NCBI RefSeq assembly: GCF_037055355.1 | Contig: NZ_CP146350.1 | Location: 2,999,001-3,063,000, forward strand | DNA length: 64,000 nt | Source of the DNA: Streptomyces sp. DG1A-41 | GTDB lineage: Bacteria > Actinomycetota > Actinomycetes > Streptomycetales > Streptomycetaceae | Direction of reading: 5' to 3' | Part shown: in pieces, positions 1-8,509 of the stretch | Position numbering within the stretch: position 1 is the stretch's first letter | Layout: each line of letters starts with the position of its first letter | Notes under the pieces: model-generated | Told to the model about the DNA's origin: nothing | Database searches by the model: none | Seen by the model: only the letters and a program-made list of their open reading frames with translations | Position numbers and translations under genes: made by a program

Positions 1-1
1 G

Positions 2-961
2 ACCGGCCGTCCGCAGCTGGACGCCGTACGGCCGTACGCCGGTCCGCCGACGGGGACGTACACGACCGTGCTGTACGCGCCGACCTGGGAGGGCTGGGAC
101 GGCAACCCCGGCAACACGTCGGTGATCGCGGCCGGGGAGAACCTGGTGCGGGCGCTGCTCGCGGACCCGGGCGTGCGGCTGCTGTACAAGCCGCATCCGC
201 TGACGGGGTCGGTGGACCCGCGCGCGGGCGCGGCCGATCTGCGCATCCGGGAGCTGATCCGGGCGGCCAACCGGGAGCGGACGGGGACGCGTCGCCCCAC
301 GGGCAGTGCCGGACTCGCCCGTCTCACCGCGGAACTGGACCGGCTCACCACGGCCGTCTTCCGGGCCGGGGCCGACACGGTGGAGCGGATGCGGGTGCAG
401 TCGGCGCCGGAGCCGGGCCGGGCGGAGGCGGTGGCACGGGCGACGGCGGCCTGGGATGAGGCGTACTGGGCCTCGCTGCCGGAGGGCGAACACCAGATCA
501 TCACGGACGCCCGGCCCGCGCTGTACTCCTGCTTCAACGTGGCCGACCTGCTGATCAGTGACGTGTCGAGCGTGATCAGCGATTTTCTGGCGAGCGAGAA
601 GCCGTACGCGGTGGCGAACACCTGCGGGCTGCCCGAAGAGGCCTTCCGTACGGCGTTCCCGACGGTGGCGGCGGCGACCGTGCTGACGCCGGACGCGGCC
701 GGGGTGCCGGAGCTGCTGGAGACGGTCCGGCACCCGGAGAAGGACGACCTGGCCGAGGCACGTGCCGCGTTGAAGCTGCGCCTGCTGGGCCCGGCCGAGC
801 CACCGTCGCAGGAGCGCTTCAACGCGGCCGTACAGGCACTGTGCGCGCAGGCCCGGGCCCACCGGGCACGGGTGGCGGAGCGCCTGACGGCGGAACTGCC
901 CGGCCAGCGCACGGAGCCGGCGGGCGACGGGGCGGGCCTGCCGACGGCCGCACCGCGCTAG
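2..961 (+). CDS. CDP-glycerol/CDP-ribitol polymer transferase, 5' part missing
   Basis: C-terminal part of a CDP-glycerol:glycerophosphotransferase family (TagB/TagF/TarL-like) enzyme, which builds poly(polyol phosphate) wall polymers at the cytoplasmic face of the membrane. The frame is open from base 2, so the gene begins left of the window; the first ATG-like codon at 68 is not the start. The visible part has the family signatures VLYAPTWEGWDGNPGN, LLYKPHPLTG and DLLISDVSSVISDFL. It aligns through most of its length with the complete paralogue at 2444-4555, which has the matching VGRPQLAPIQ segment just before VLYAPTWEGWD. It ends at TAG 959-961, convergent with the next gene. Polyol specificity cannot be read from the sequence. 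Confidence 0.85.
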   Translation, partial: TGRPQLDAVRPYAGPPTGTYTTVLYAPTWEGWDGNPGNTSVIAAGENLVRALLADPGVRLLYKPHPLTGSVDPRAGAADLRIRELIRAANRERTGTRRPTGSAGLARLTAELDRLTTAVFRAGADTVERMRVQSAPEPGRAEAVARATAAWDEAYWASLPEGEHQIITDARPALYSCFNVADLLISDVSSVISDFLASEKPYAVANTCGLPEEAFRTAFPTVAAATVLTPDAAGVPELLETVRHPEKDDLAEARAALKLRLLGPAEPPSQERFNAAVQALCAQARAHRARVAERLTAELPGQRTEPAGDGAGLPTAAPR

Positions 962-993
962 CGGACAGCACGACGAACCGACCGAGGAACAAC

Positions 994-1029
994 CGCGGGG
1001 CCGTGGGCGACCGCCCCACCGGCCCCGCG
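994..1029. terminator. Bidirectional terminator hairpin between convergent genes
   Basis: A 10-bp perfect GC stem (994-1003 with 1020-1029), extended inward by a few pairs, lies between the convergent stops at 961 and 1037. No long T-run follows on either side, which is usual for actinobacterial terminators. Confidence 0.6.
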
Positions 1030-1036
1030 CCCGCGT

Positions 1037-2245
1037 TCACGCCGCCGGCCGCACCTCACGCGAGGTCAGCACTCGCCGCGCCTTGCGCACCGCCCGGCGT
1101 ACGAACGTGTCGACGCCGCCCTCGCGGTACCCCGGGAAGGCGCGGGCCTCGCGCGGCTCGGCGAGGTACACCGAGTCGGGGATGCCCGCGGCGCGGTCGC
1201 GGAAGTGCGGATAGGCCAGGTAGACGCGGCGGCCCTTCTTCTCCAGGAGGGCGGCCGCCTGCTTCTTGGCCTTGACGAACTTGACGACGTCCAGCAGCAG
1301 TTCGGGACGCTGCTCGGCGACCAGATGCAGCCGCAGCCGCTCGTGGACCTTGAGGCGCTGGGCGACGCCCTCGGTCCAGTACGCGTCCATCAGCGGCTTG
1401 GCCAGCTCGAACTTGTGCCGGCGTATCTCCTCGCTGTCCGTCAGGTACTTGGGCCCGAACTGCGGCAGCAGCGTGACGAGGAACGGCCGGACCATCAGCT
1501 GGTCGCGCCGGCCGCCCGCGGGGACGTGCTCGGCGATGAGGTTCATCAGGGCCCGCGCGGAGTCGAAGCGCAGCGTGTAGCTGCCGCTCTTGGTCACGTG
1601 CTTGCCGTCGTCTCGGCCCACCAGGTAGTAGCAGGTGGGGTCGGCGACCACGGAGACGCCGTCCGCCCGCAGGTACGCCTCCATCGTGAACAGCGCGTCC
1701 TCGCCGGTGAACAGGGACTCGTCGAACCGCATGCCGTGCCGGTCGAGCAGCTCGCGGCGGAACAGCTTCTGCGCGCTGAGCGTGAACTTGATGTTGGACG
1801 AGAAGACGTCCGTGCGCTCCACCGTCTTGCCCCACATGGACTTCGGCGCCGTGCGGTTGACGCCCTCGACCTTGCCGAGGACGACGTCCGTCCCGGCGCG
1901 GTCGGCCATACCGACCATCCGCTCCAGGGCCTCGGGGCCCAGCCGGTCGTCGGCGTCGAGGAAGAAGACGTAACGCCCGGTCGCCTTGCCCAGACCGACG
2001 TTGCGCGGGCCGCTGGGGCCGCCGGAGTTCTCCTGCCGGATCACCAGGACGTGCATGGGAGCGCGCTCGGCGAACTCCTCCAGGTACTCACCCGTGCCGT
2101 CCGTCGATCCGTCGTCCACGGCGATGACCTCGATCCGCTCCGGATCGATTGTCTGTGCCTCGATGGACGAGAGGCACTCGATCAGGTACGGCATCGCTTC
2201 GTACGCCCCGATGATCACGCTCACATCAGGCTGCGCAACGGTCAC
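1037..2245 (-). CDS. Family 2 glycosyltransferase
   Basis: A 402-residue cytoplasmic or membrane-associated GT-A glycosyltransferase. The N-terminus reads VSVIIGAYEAMPYLIECLSSI, followed by the acidic EVIAVDDGSTDGTGEYL and the metal-binding YVFFLDADDRLGPEAL (about residues 92-107), the DXD region of family 2. The start is GTG 2243-2245, preceded by a purine-rich GGGGGAA. The C-terminal ~150 residues are basic and lack an obvious transmembrane segment. Between teichoic acid polymerase genes it most likely glycosylates the polyol polymer or its linkage unit. That role is inferred from neighbours; the sugar donor is unknown. Confidence 0.85.
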   Translation of the reverse strand: MTVAQPDVSVIIGAYEAMPYLIECLSSIEAQTIDPERIEVIAVDDGSTDGTGEYLEEFAERAPMHVLVIRQENSGGPSGPRNVGLGKATGRYVFFLDADDRLGPEALERMVGMADRAGTDVVLGKVEGVNRTAPKSMWGKTVERTDVFSSNIKFTLSAQKLFRRELLDRHGMRFDESLFTGEDALFTMEAYLRADGVSVVADPTCYYLVGRDDGKHVTKSGSYTLRFDSARALMNLIAEHVPAGGRRDQLMVRPFLVTLLPQFGPKYLTDSEEIRRHKFELAKPLMDAYWTEGVAQRLKVHERLRLHLVAEQRPELLLDVVKFVKAKKQAAALLEKKGRRVYLAYPHFRDRAAGIPDSVYLAEPREARAFPGYREGGVDTFVRRAVRKARRVLTSREVRPAA

Positions 2246-2390
2246 GTTTCCCCCTAGTCAATGGGATATTCCCCCCGTATCGCCTCATTCGCTACTTGGT
2301 AGACGAGTGATCGAGACAAGCGGTTGCCTCAAACGCGCGTATTAGTGGGGCACATCACATAGAGAGCCGACAGGAAGCGGGAACGAGAAA

Positions 2391-2430
2391 GAGTTCGGCC
2401 CCCGAGGAACGTTCCTCGGGGGCCGAACTC
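2391..2430. terminator. Perfect 40-nt palindromic terminator
   Basis: Bases 2391-2410 are the exact reverse complement of 2411-2430: a 20-bp stem with essentially no loop. On the minus strand it lies 14 nt after the stop of the polymerase gene (2444) and is followed by a T-rich TTTCTCG, so it is very probably the intrinsic terminator of that gene. Confidence 0.85.
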
Positions 2431-2443
2431 TGAAGCGGGCGGC

Positions 2444-4555
2444 TCAGCCCGTACTGACGCCGTCCGTGTCACCGGCGGAGGACACCCGCTGCCCGGGCAC
2501 GGCGTTCGCCAGTTCCGCATCGGCGGGGGCGGCCGCGATCCGTGACTCCTGGCCGACGTTGCGCGTCTCGGCCTTGATCGCGAGGTTCGAGACGGCGGTG
2601 TTGAACTGGTCGATGGAGGCCGGCTCGTCCGGGCCCAGCAGGTACTGCTTGAGCTCCTTGCGGTCCTCGGCCAGCGGATCGGCGGCCGGGTCGCGCACCG
2701 CGCCGAGCAGCTCGCCCAGCTCGGCCGCGCTGTTGGACAGGATCACCGCGGCACGCACCGCCGTGTTGTTCCGCTTGAACTCCTCGGCACCCAGCTCCGC
2801 GGAGTCGGTGACCGCGTACGGCTTGCCGCTCGCGATGAAGTCGGAGACCACGCTTGAGATGTCGGAGACCATCGCGTCCGAGACGTTGAAGCAGTCGTAC
2901 AGCCGCGGCTCGGCGCCGGTGATGACGCGGTGCTCCCAGCTGGGGAAGGAGCGCCAGTAGGCGTCGTTCCACTCGGCGCGCAGCCGGGCGACCTCCTCGT
3001 GCCGGGCGACGTCGACCTGCCCGTCACGGGTGGCCTCGGCCTCGTCGCGACCCTTGTCGCCGCCGGTGCCGACCAGCTGGGCGATCCGGGCCTCGATCCG
3101 GGCCAGCTCGGTCTTGGCCTGTGCCTGGGCAGCGCTGTCGGTGACGAAGCGCGAGTCGGCGGCCCGCTCGGCGGCGGCCTTCTGCACCAGGGCGGTGATG
3201 CGCTGGTGGGCGGCCTTGGCCTCCTTGCTGCGCGTGCCGGTGAACGGGTGCGGCTTGTACAGGACGCGGACCGGCGGGTCGGCCGTGATCAGCCTGCGCA
3301 CGATGTTCTCGCCGGCCAGCAGGATCGAGGTGTTGCCGGGGTTGTCGTCCCAGCCCTCCCAGGTGGGGGCGTACAGGACGGTCGGGATGCGTCCCTCGGG
3401 GACGCCCTGCCAGGTCTGGATCGGGGCCAGCTGCGGGCGGCCGACCTCGACGATGTCCTCGTCGCGGACACCGACGTCGGCGATGGCGTAGCGGTCGCGG
3501 CCCGCGCGGCCGGCCGTCCACACCTCGTCGTAGACCTTGCTGAACGGGTTGACGCTGGCGAGCTTGTCGCTGTCGCCGTGGCCGATGAAGACGTGCTTCA
3601 TGGTGGGCACGCGCAGCATGTGGATGTTCTTGCCGACGTTCGCCGCGTAGAGCGCGACCCGCACCGTGGACAGGTCCATGTTCATCAGGTGCACCCCTCC
3701 GGGCACGCAGATGACGGGGACCGTGGTCGGCGCCAGGTTGTTGAGGATGGCCCGCTCACGCAGGATGATCAGCGGCTTGGAGTCCAGGTTCTCCATGGTG
3801 TCCAGCCACATGTTGACCTGGTACGCGGAGTCCTTCGAACCGGAGAAGTACAGGACCGTCTCCGGCTTGTACTCGCTCAGCCAGTCGTCGACGGCGGCCA
3901 GCACCTTCTCGGCGTTCGGCGGGATCTTCCGGCCGCGCACGTACGGCATGAGCGCCAGGACGTACAGGGAGGCGGCCGCCACCGTGATGCCGATGCCGAC
4001 GAAGCCGACGAGGGCCGACATCACCTGCGCGGCGAGCAGGATGCCGGCGACCGCGAAGAGGTCGAGGTGCAGCATCTTCTCGGCGGAGCGGTGCAGCAGC
4101 CGGCGCGGCGGGGCGTCCGGGATGCGGATGCGGGACTTCAGGTCGACGTTGCGGGTGGCGACCGGCATGCGGCGGCGGTTGCGGATGAGCTGGACCAGCG
4201 CGCCGTGCGGGGCCTGGAGACCGTAGAAGGCGATGAAGCAGGCGATCGCCCCGTAGTAGATCAGGTTGTCCGCGAGGGACAGCCGGGCCAGCAGCAGGAC
4301 GAGCAGCAGCTGCCGGATCAGGAAGCGGATCGACAGACCGGCCCGGACCTTGCCGAGGCGGTTGATCAGGTAGCTGCCCTTGCGGTGCAGATAGTGGTCC
4401 GCCAGGTACGTCACGGCGGCCGCTGCCGCGAAGGCGGGGACGCTCGGGACGAGCGCGGCCAGCATGAGGGCGGGGAAGCCCGCCACCATGAGGACCGCCG
4501 CGGCCAGCTCGGCCGCACTGCCCACCCGGGCGACGCGAATAGCGGTGGATATCAC
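2444..4555 (-). CDS. Membrane CDP-glycerol/CDP-ribitol polymer transferase
   Basis: A 703-residue protein of the CDP-glycerol:glycerophosphotransferase family. The first ~210 residues hold several hydrophobic segments (for example residues 18-40, 80-110, 165-205), so the catalytic part is tethered to the membrane. The transferase domain (about 225-650) contains LYFSGSKDSAYQVNMWLDTM, HVFIGHGDSDKLASVNPFSKVYDEVWTAG split over residues ~315-345, VLYAPTWEGWDDNPGN, LYKPHPFTG and DAMVSDISSVVSDFI. The conserved His residues of the first and third motifs are those usually tied to phosphotransfer. The start is GTG 4553-4555. It is a paralogue of the truncated gene at the left edge, lies upstream of the glycosyltransferase and downstream of the CDP-ribitol synthase, and so probably polymerises ribitol- or glycerol-phosphate. 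Confidence 0.85.
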   Translation of the reverse strand: MISTAIRVARVGSAAELAAAVLMVAGFPALMLAALVPSVPAFAAAAAVTYLADHYLHRKGSYLINRLGKVRAGLSIRFLIRQLLLVLLLARLSLADNLIYYGAIACFIAFYGLQAPHGALVQLIRNRRRMPVATRNVDLKSRIRIPDAPPRRLLHRSAEKMLHLDLFAVAGILLAAQVMSALVGFVGIGITVAAASLYVLALMPYVRGRKIPPNAEKVLAAVDDWLSEYKPETVLYFSGSKDSAYQVNMWLDTMENLDSKPLIILRERAILNNLAPTTVPVICVPGGVHLMNMDLSTVRVALYAANVGKNIHMLRVPTMKHVFIGHGDSDKLASVNPFSKVYDEVWTAGRAGRDRYAIADVGVRDEDIVEVGRPQLAPIQTWQGVPEGRIPTVLYAPTWEGWDDNPGNTSILLAGENIVRRLITADPPVRVLYKPHPFTGTRSKEAKAAHQRITALVQKAAAERAADSRFVTDSAAQAQAKTELARIEARIAQLVGTGGDKGRDEAEATRDGQVDVARHEEVARLRAEWNDAYWRSFPSWEHRVITGAEPRLYDCFNVSDAMVSDISSVVSDFIASGKPYAVTDSAELGAEEFKRNNTAVRAAVILSNSAAELGELLGAVRDPAADPLAEDRKELKQYLLGPDEPASIDQFNTAVSNLAIKAETRNVGQESRIAAAPADAELANAVPGQRVSSAGDTDGVSTG

Positions 4556-4728
4556 GGAGAAACCTGCTCTTGGGAGGGGTGTGCCGGTCTTGGTTCGAGA
4601 ATGCGGCTGGTCTGTGAATATTCGCGGGACGGGATGGATTCAGGCCCCTGCGAACACCCCTGTTGACGAACCGCGTTAACAGGAGGGCGCAGAGGCCTGA
4701 ATTACTGAAGTCTATGTGGCGCCAATTA

Positions 4729-6222
4729 TTACACGCCGTCCTGCCGGTCCAGCACCGAGGCCAGCGCCTGCTCGAAGCCGGAGGCGCGGGCCGCACCGGC
4801 GGTCGGGTCCTGCTGGCGGACGTCGATGACGTGGCCGGTCAGCTCGGACAGCAGCACGTCGAGCGAGGTGCGGGCCACGGCCTCGGAGGACAGCAGCGAG
4901 GCCGGCTCCTGGCCGAAGGCCTTGGTGCGCATCGGGGTGGCGGTGCGCTCGGGGTTGATGCAGTTGACGCGGACGCCGTCGCCGGCCCACTCGTCGGACA
5001 AAGCCTGGGTGAGGTTCACCATGGCGGCCTTGGTCGAGGAGTACAGGCTGTACTCGGCGCGACCCCGGGTGTAGCTGCTGGAGGTGTACAGCAGCAACTG
5101 GCCCTTGGTCTCGGACAGGTACTTGTACGAAGAACGGGCGATCTGCACCGGGGCCAGGTAGTTGACCTTCAGCGCCTCCTCGATGGTGGCGTTGTCGGTC
5201 TCGGCGAGCTTGCCGATGCGCAGCACGCCGGCGGTGTTGACCACGTAGTCGATGCGGCCGGTCTCGGCGTACGCCTTGGACAGGGCGTCGTCGACCTCCT
5301 CCGGGTTCTCCACGTGGGTGCCGGTGGTGGAGCGGCCCAGCGCGTAGACCTTGGCGCCGTAGGACTCGGCGAGCTCGGCGATGTCCTTGCCGATGCCGTA
5401 GGAGCCGCCGAAGACGACGACCGTCTTGCCGGTCAGCAGCTCGCGGTAGGCCTCCTCGGAGACCTGCTCGGGCGCGGCCGTGGAGGCGAGCTGGAAGAGC
5501 TTGTCGGCGATGAAGACGTCGACGGGCTGGGTGACCTTCATGTTGTACTCGTCACCCGCGACGACGTGGATCGGCACGTCCGGCAGGTACTTGAGCACCA
5601 CGGAGCAGTCGTCGGTGGCCTGGAAGTTGGGGTCGCCGGCGGCGACCTCGTAGGCCCGCCTGATCGTGGACAGCTTGAAGGCCTGCGGGGTCTGGCCGCG
5701 GCGCAGCCGGGAGCGGTCCGGGATCTCGGTGATGAACTCGCCGTCCTCGCCGTGCGTGCGCGTGACGATGATGGTGTCGGCTGAGGGGATGGCCACGTCG
5801 ACGGCCTGGTAGCGCTCCAGCGCGGCGACGCAGTCGTCGATGACGCGCTGCGACAGCAGGGGGCGCACGGCGTCGTGGAAGAGGACGTTGGCGTCCTCGC
5901 CCTCGGCCAGGCCCTCGCCCAGCGCGGCGATGGCGCGCTCGGTGGTCTCGTTCCGCGTCGAGCCGCCCTCGATGATCTTCGAGACCTTCTTGAATCCGGC
6001 CTTCGCGACAATCTTCTCAATGTCGGGCACATAGCCCGGCGCCATCAGCACGATGATGTCGTCGATCGAGTCGGCGTTCTCGAAGGTGGTCAGGGTGTGC
6101 TCGATGACTGCCTTGCCGGCGATCTTCAGCAGCTGCTTGGGGATCGACAGACCCACGCGCTGACCGGTGCCACCGGCCAGGATCACTGCGGTGGTACGGG
6201 GCTTGGCTATGTGCTGGGACAC
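4729..6222 (-). CDS. Bifunctional ribitol-5-P cytidylyltransferase / ribulose-5-P reductase (CDP-ribitol synthase)
   Basis: A fusion of 497 residues. Residues ~10-240 are an IspD/TarI-type cytidylyltransferase with the nucleotide loop LAGGTGQRVGLSIPKQLL at 15-32 and later FHDAVRPL and GQTPQAF. Residues ~262-497 are a short-chain dehydrogenase with GGSYGIG (272-278), NTAG (329-332), a Ser at about 382, and Y394xxxK398. This order matches Haemophilus Bcs1/Acs1, which reduces ribulose-5-phosphate and activates ribitol-5-phosphate with CTP; the same role is inferred here. I chose GTG 6220-6222 because AAGGTAGG lies 7 nt upstream; an in-frame ATG at 6267 has no comparable site. An alternative is another polyol or a methylerythritol substrate, less likely given the SDR fusion and polymerase neighbours. 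Confidence 0.85.
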   Translation of the reverse strand: MSQHIAKPRTTAVILAGGTGQRVGLSIPKQLLKIAGKAVIEHTLTTFENADSIDDIIVLMAPGYVPDIEKIVAKAGFKKVSKIIEGGSTRNETTERAIAALGEGLAEGEDANVLFHDAVRPLLSQRVIDDCVAALERYQAVDVAIPSADTIIVTRTHGEDGEFITEIPDRSRLRRGQTPQAFKLSTIRRAYEVAAGDPNFQATDDCSVVLKYLPDVPIHVVAGDEYNMKVTQPVDVFIADKLFQLASTAAPEQVSEEAYRELLTGKTVVVFGGSYGIGKDIAELAESYGAKVYALGRSTTGTHVENPEEVDDALSKAYAETGRIDYVVNTAGVLRIGKLAETDNATIEEALKVNYLAPVQIARSSYKYLSETKGQLLLYTSSSYTRGRAEYSLYSSTKAAMVNLTQALSDEWAGDGVRVNCINPERTATPMRTKAFGQEPASLLSSEAVARTSLDVLLSELTGHVIDVRQQDPTAGAARASGFEQALASVLDRQDGV

Positions 6223-6739
6223 AGGTGACCTACCTTGGGGCGACAGGGAACTTGGAAATGGTCCCACTTGTGGTTACCGCAGTGCAAGGTGAGCGACCTC
6301 TGCCGCATATGTGCGCGCAACCTGTCATTCACCTCCCACTCCTGGTGATTGGTGAGACGGTTCCGCGACCCTCGGGTAAATGCGCTGTGAGTAACTCCAC
6401 AGATGCTCAGCGACGTCGGAGCCGCCTGAGACAGCGGTGACCGAGGACCTTCACGAGTTCCTTGGACGATGTCTGCTGCACGGTACGCGCTTTGGCGGTG
6501 CCCCACCGATCCGGCCGCTCACGGCGGCGGGCTGCGCGGCCGTGGTGTGCGGATCTTCACGTCCCGGGGCGCGGGGCTGCACGCGTTCTTCATGTGCCTG
6601 ACCGCGAATACGGCTTGCCCGGCAGCTCATTGCCGCGGAATTCCCGGTCAAGATTCCGCAGCATTTCGGTCTCGGCGAGAGCAATACGCCGGAAGCCGGG
6701 TCGGACTTCTCACACGGTTCACCCGTCCCGCACGACGAA
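6223..6739. other. Intergenic stretch without a recognised gene
   Basis: About 500 bases between the CDP-ribitol synthase start and the phoD-like terminator. Short open frames exist on both strands, but none has a convincing ribosome site or recognisable product. It should contain the promoter of the minus-strand CDP-ribitol synthase gene; I see no clear -10/-35 pair. Confidence 0.5.
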
Positions 6740-6769
6740 GAGCCCGGGACTCCGAGGAGTCCCGGGCTC
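6740..6769. terminator. Terminator hairpin downstream of the phosphatase gene
   Basis: A perfect 13-bp inverted repeat (6740-6752 with 6757-6769) with a 4-nt loop, 21 nt beyond the stop of the minus-strand phosphatase gene. Confidence 0.8.
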
Positions 6770-6790
6770 ACGCGTGCGTCAGGGGTCGGG

Positions 6791-8341
6791 TCAGACGACC
6801 TCGACTCCCGGGCGGCCCGCCTCGACCCGCAGCTTGGCCAGCGTGCTCGGCGTCGACGTCGGCTGCCGCACGGTGTCGACCACCCTCACCTGCGCGTCGA
6901 TGCCGTCGCGGCGGACGTCGAAGAGGTGGTAGCCGCGGTGGGCGTCGAGCAGCTTCCAGTGCGGGTTGTCCGGGCGCCGCGGGTCCCACTCCCTGCGGAA
7001 GGCCGCCTGGTCCTGGTCGCCGTTGCTGGAGATGGAGGTGCCGACGAACTCGGCGCCGACAACCGTCGAGTCCGGATCGGCGTAGTCCTCCTTGAGGTCG
7101 CTGATCATCGTCAGATGCCGGTCACCGGAGAGCACGACGGGGTTGCGGACCTGCTTGAACTCCTTCAGGAACCGGTTGCGCTCGGCCTGGTAGCCGTCCC
7201 AGGCGTCGTAGAACCAGAGCTTGCCCTCGCCGACCTTGAGGTCCGTCTCGGCCATCATGATCTGCGAGGCGATCAGGTTCCAGCGGGCCGGCGAGTCCTG
7301 AAGCCCGTTCAGCAGCCACTGCTTCTGCCGCGCGCCCAGCATGGTCAGGGACGGGTCCTGGGCACCGGCCTGGCTCTTGGCCTGGTCGCTGCGGTACTGC
7401 CGGGTGTCCAGGACGTTCAGGCGGGCCAGCCGGCCGAACTCCAGGCGGCGGTACATCCGGATGTGCGGTCCGTTCGGGACGGCGGTCGCACGGACCGGCA
7501 TGTGCTCGTAGAACGCCTGGTAGGCCGCGGTCAGCCGGGCCACGAACGCGTCGTGCGGCTGCTTGTCCGGATCCTGCGGGATCTCGCCGGCGAAGTCGTT
7601 GTCCACCTCGTGGTCGTCGAAGCTCACCACGAAGGGCGCGTTCGCGTGCATGTCCGCGAGGTCGGCGTCGGTGCGGTACTGGGCGTACCGGTTGCGGTAC
7701 TGGGCGAGGCTGAACGGCTCACCGGTCCCCTCGTGGCGTCGTACGCCCGTCGCCGACGGCGTGGACTCGTAGATGTAGTCGCCGACGAACACCACGACGT
7801 CCGGGTCCTGGTCGAGCATGTCGGCGTACGGCGTGAAATAGCCGTGCTGCCAGTTCTGGCAGGAGGCCAGCGCCATACGCAGGGAGCCGCCGGAGCTGTA
7901 GGGGTGGGGCGCGGTACGGGTGCGGCCGACGGGCGAGAGCTGCCCGCTGGTGCGGAAGCGGTACCAGTACCTGCGGTCCGGGCGCAGCCCGCGTACGTCC
8001 ACGTGAACGCTGTGCCCGTACTCGGGCCGGGCCTGGGCGGTGCCCCGGCGGACGACCTTTCTGAACCGCTGGTCCTCCGCGAGCTGCCACTCCACCGGCA
8101 CCACCCGGTCGGGCATGCCTCCGCCGTTCAGCGGGTCCGGGGCGAGCCGGGTCCACAGCACGATGCCGTCCGGCAGCGGATCCCCGGAGGCGACACCGAG
8201 GCTGAACACGCCGTCGGGCAGCGGTGTCTCGGCCCCGCGGGCGGTGGCCGGAAGCCACAGCTGGGCGGAGGCCGCGGCACCGAGGACCGCGGCACCGGCG
8301 GTCAGAAAGCGGCGTCGGTCGGGGGATACTGCTCCGGTCAT
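6791..8341 (-). CDS. phoD: Secreted PhoD-like alkaline phosphatase/phosphodiesterase (Tat)
   Basis: A 516-residue metallophosphoesterase of the PhoD family. The N-terminus carries a twin-arginine signal, SPDRRRFLTAG at residues 6-16, followed by an Ala-rich hydrophobic stretch to about residue 35, so it is exported folded. An Fn3-like N-domain (GVASGDPLPDGIVLWTRLAPD) precedes the catalytic domain, which shows VVFVGDYIYES, FVVSFDDHEVDNDF and PVVLSGDRHLTM, the metal-ligand motifs of the family. The start ATG 8339-8341 has GGGAG 7 nt upstream. Family members hydrolyse phosphodiesters including teichoic acids and help phosphate scavenging under PhoP; no PHO box was identified here. Confidence 0.9.
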   Translation of the reverse strand: MTGAVSPDRRRFLTAGAAVLGAAASAQLWLPATARGAETPLPDGVFSLGVASGDPLPDGIVLWTRLAPDPLNGGGMPDRVVPVEWQLAEDQRFRKVVRRGTAQARPEYGHSVHVDVRGLRPDRRYWYRFRTSGQLSPVGRTRTAPHPYSSGGSLRMALASCQNWQHGYFTPYADMLDQDPDVVVFVGDYIYESTPSATGVRRHEGTGEPFSLAQYRNRYAQYRTDADLADMHANAPFVVSFDDHEVDNDFAGEIPQDPDKQPHDAFVARLTAAYQAFYEHMPVRATAVPNGPHIRMYRRLEFGRLARLNVLDTRQYRSDQAKSQAGAQDPSLTMLGARQKQWLLNGLQDSPARWNLIASQIMMAETDLKVGEGKLWFYDAWDGYQAERNRFLKEFKQVRNPVVLSGDRHLTMISDLKEDYADPDSTVVGAEFVGTSISSNGDQDQAAFRREWDPRRPDNPHWKLLDAHRGYHLFDVRRDGIDAQVRVVDTVRQPTSTPSTLAKLRVEAGRPGVEVV

Positions 8342-8455
8342 CGGCTGACTCCCTTACCTCGCTGGCCACTTGGACACTGGGAAGCTTCACGCTCGCAGGC
8401 GGTCCGCCCGCTGAACGCCGGGGTTCACGTACATGACAACTAAGCAGCCAAAGGG

Positions 8456-8500
8456 AGACCCGCCACCAGCGCTGGAACAAGCCGTTGCCGGGGCGGGTCT
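8456..8500. terminator. Possible terminator downstream of the FG-GAP gene
   Basis: A 9-bp inverted repeat (8456-8464 with 8492-8500) with a 27-nt loop, just past the stop of the minus-strand gene ending at 8510. The long loop makes it weaker than the other hairpins here. Confidence 0.35.
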
Positions 8501-8509
8501 GACAGGTGA

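Noticed and set aside
6268..6770. Short open frames on both strands in the gap before the phosphatase gene
   Set aside because: Codon use and starts are unconvincing and no product resembles a known protein; the interval ends in a terminator hairpin.
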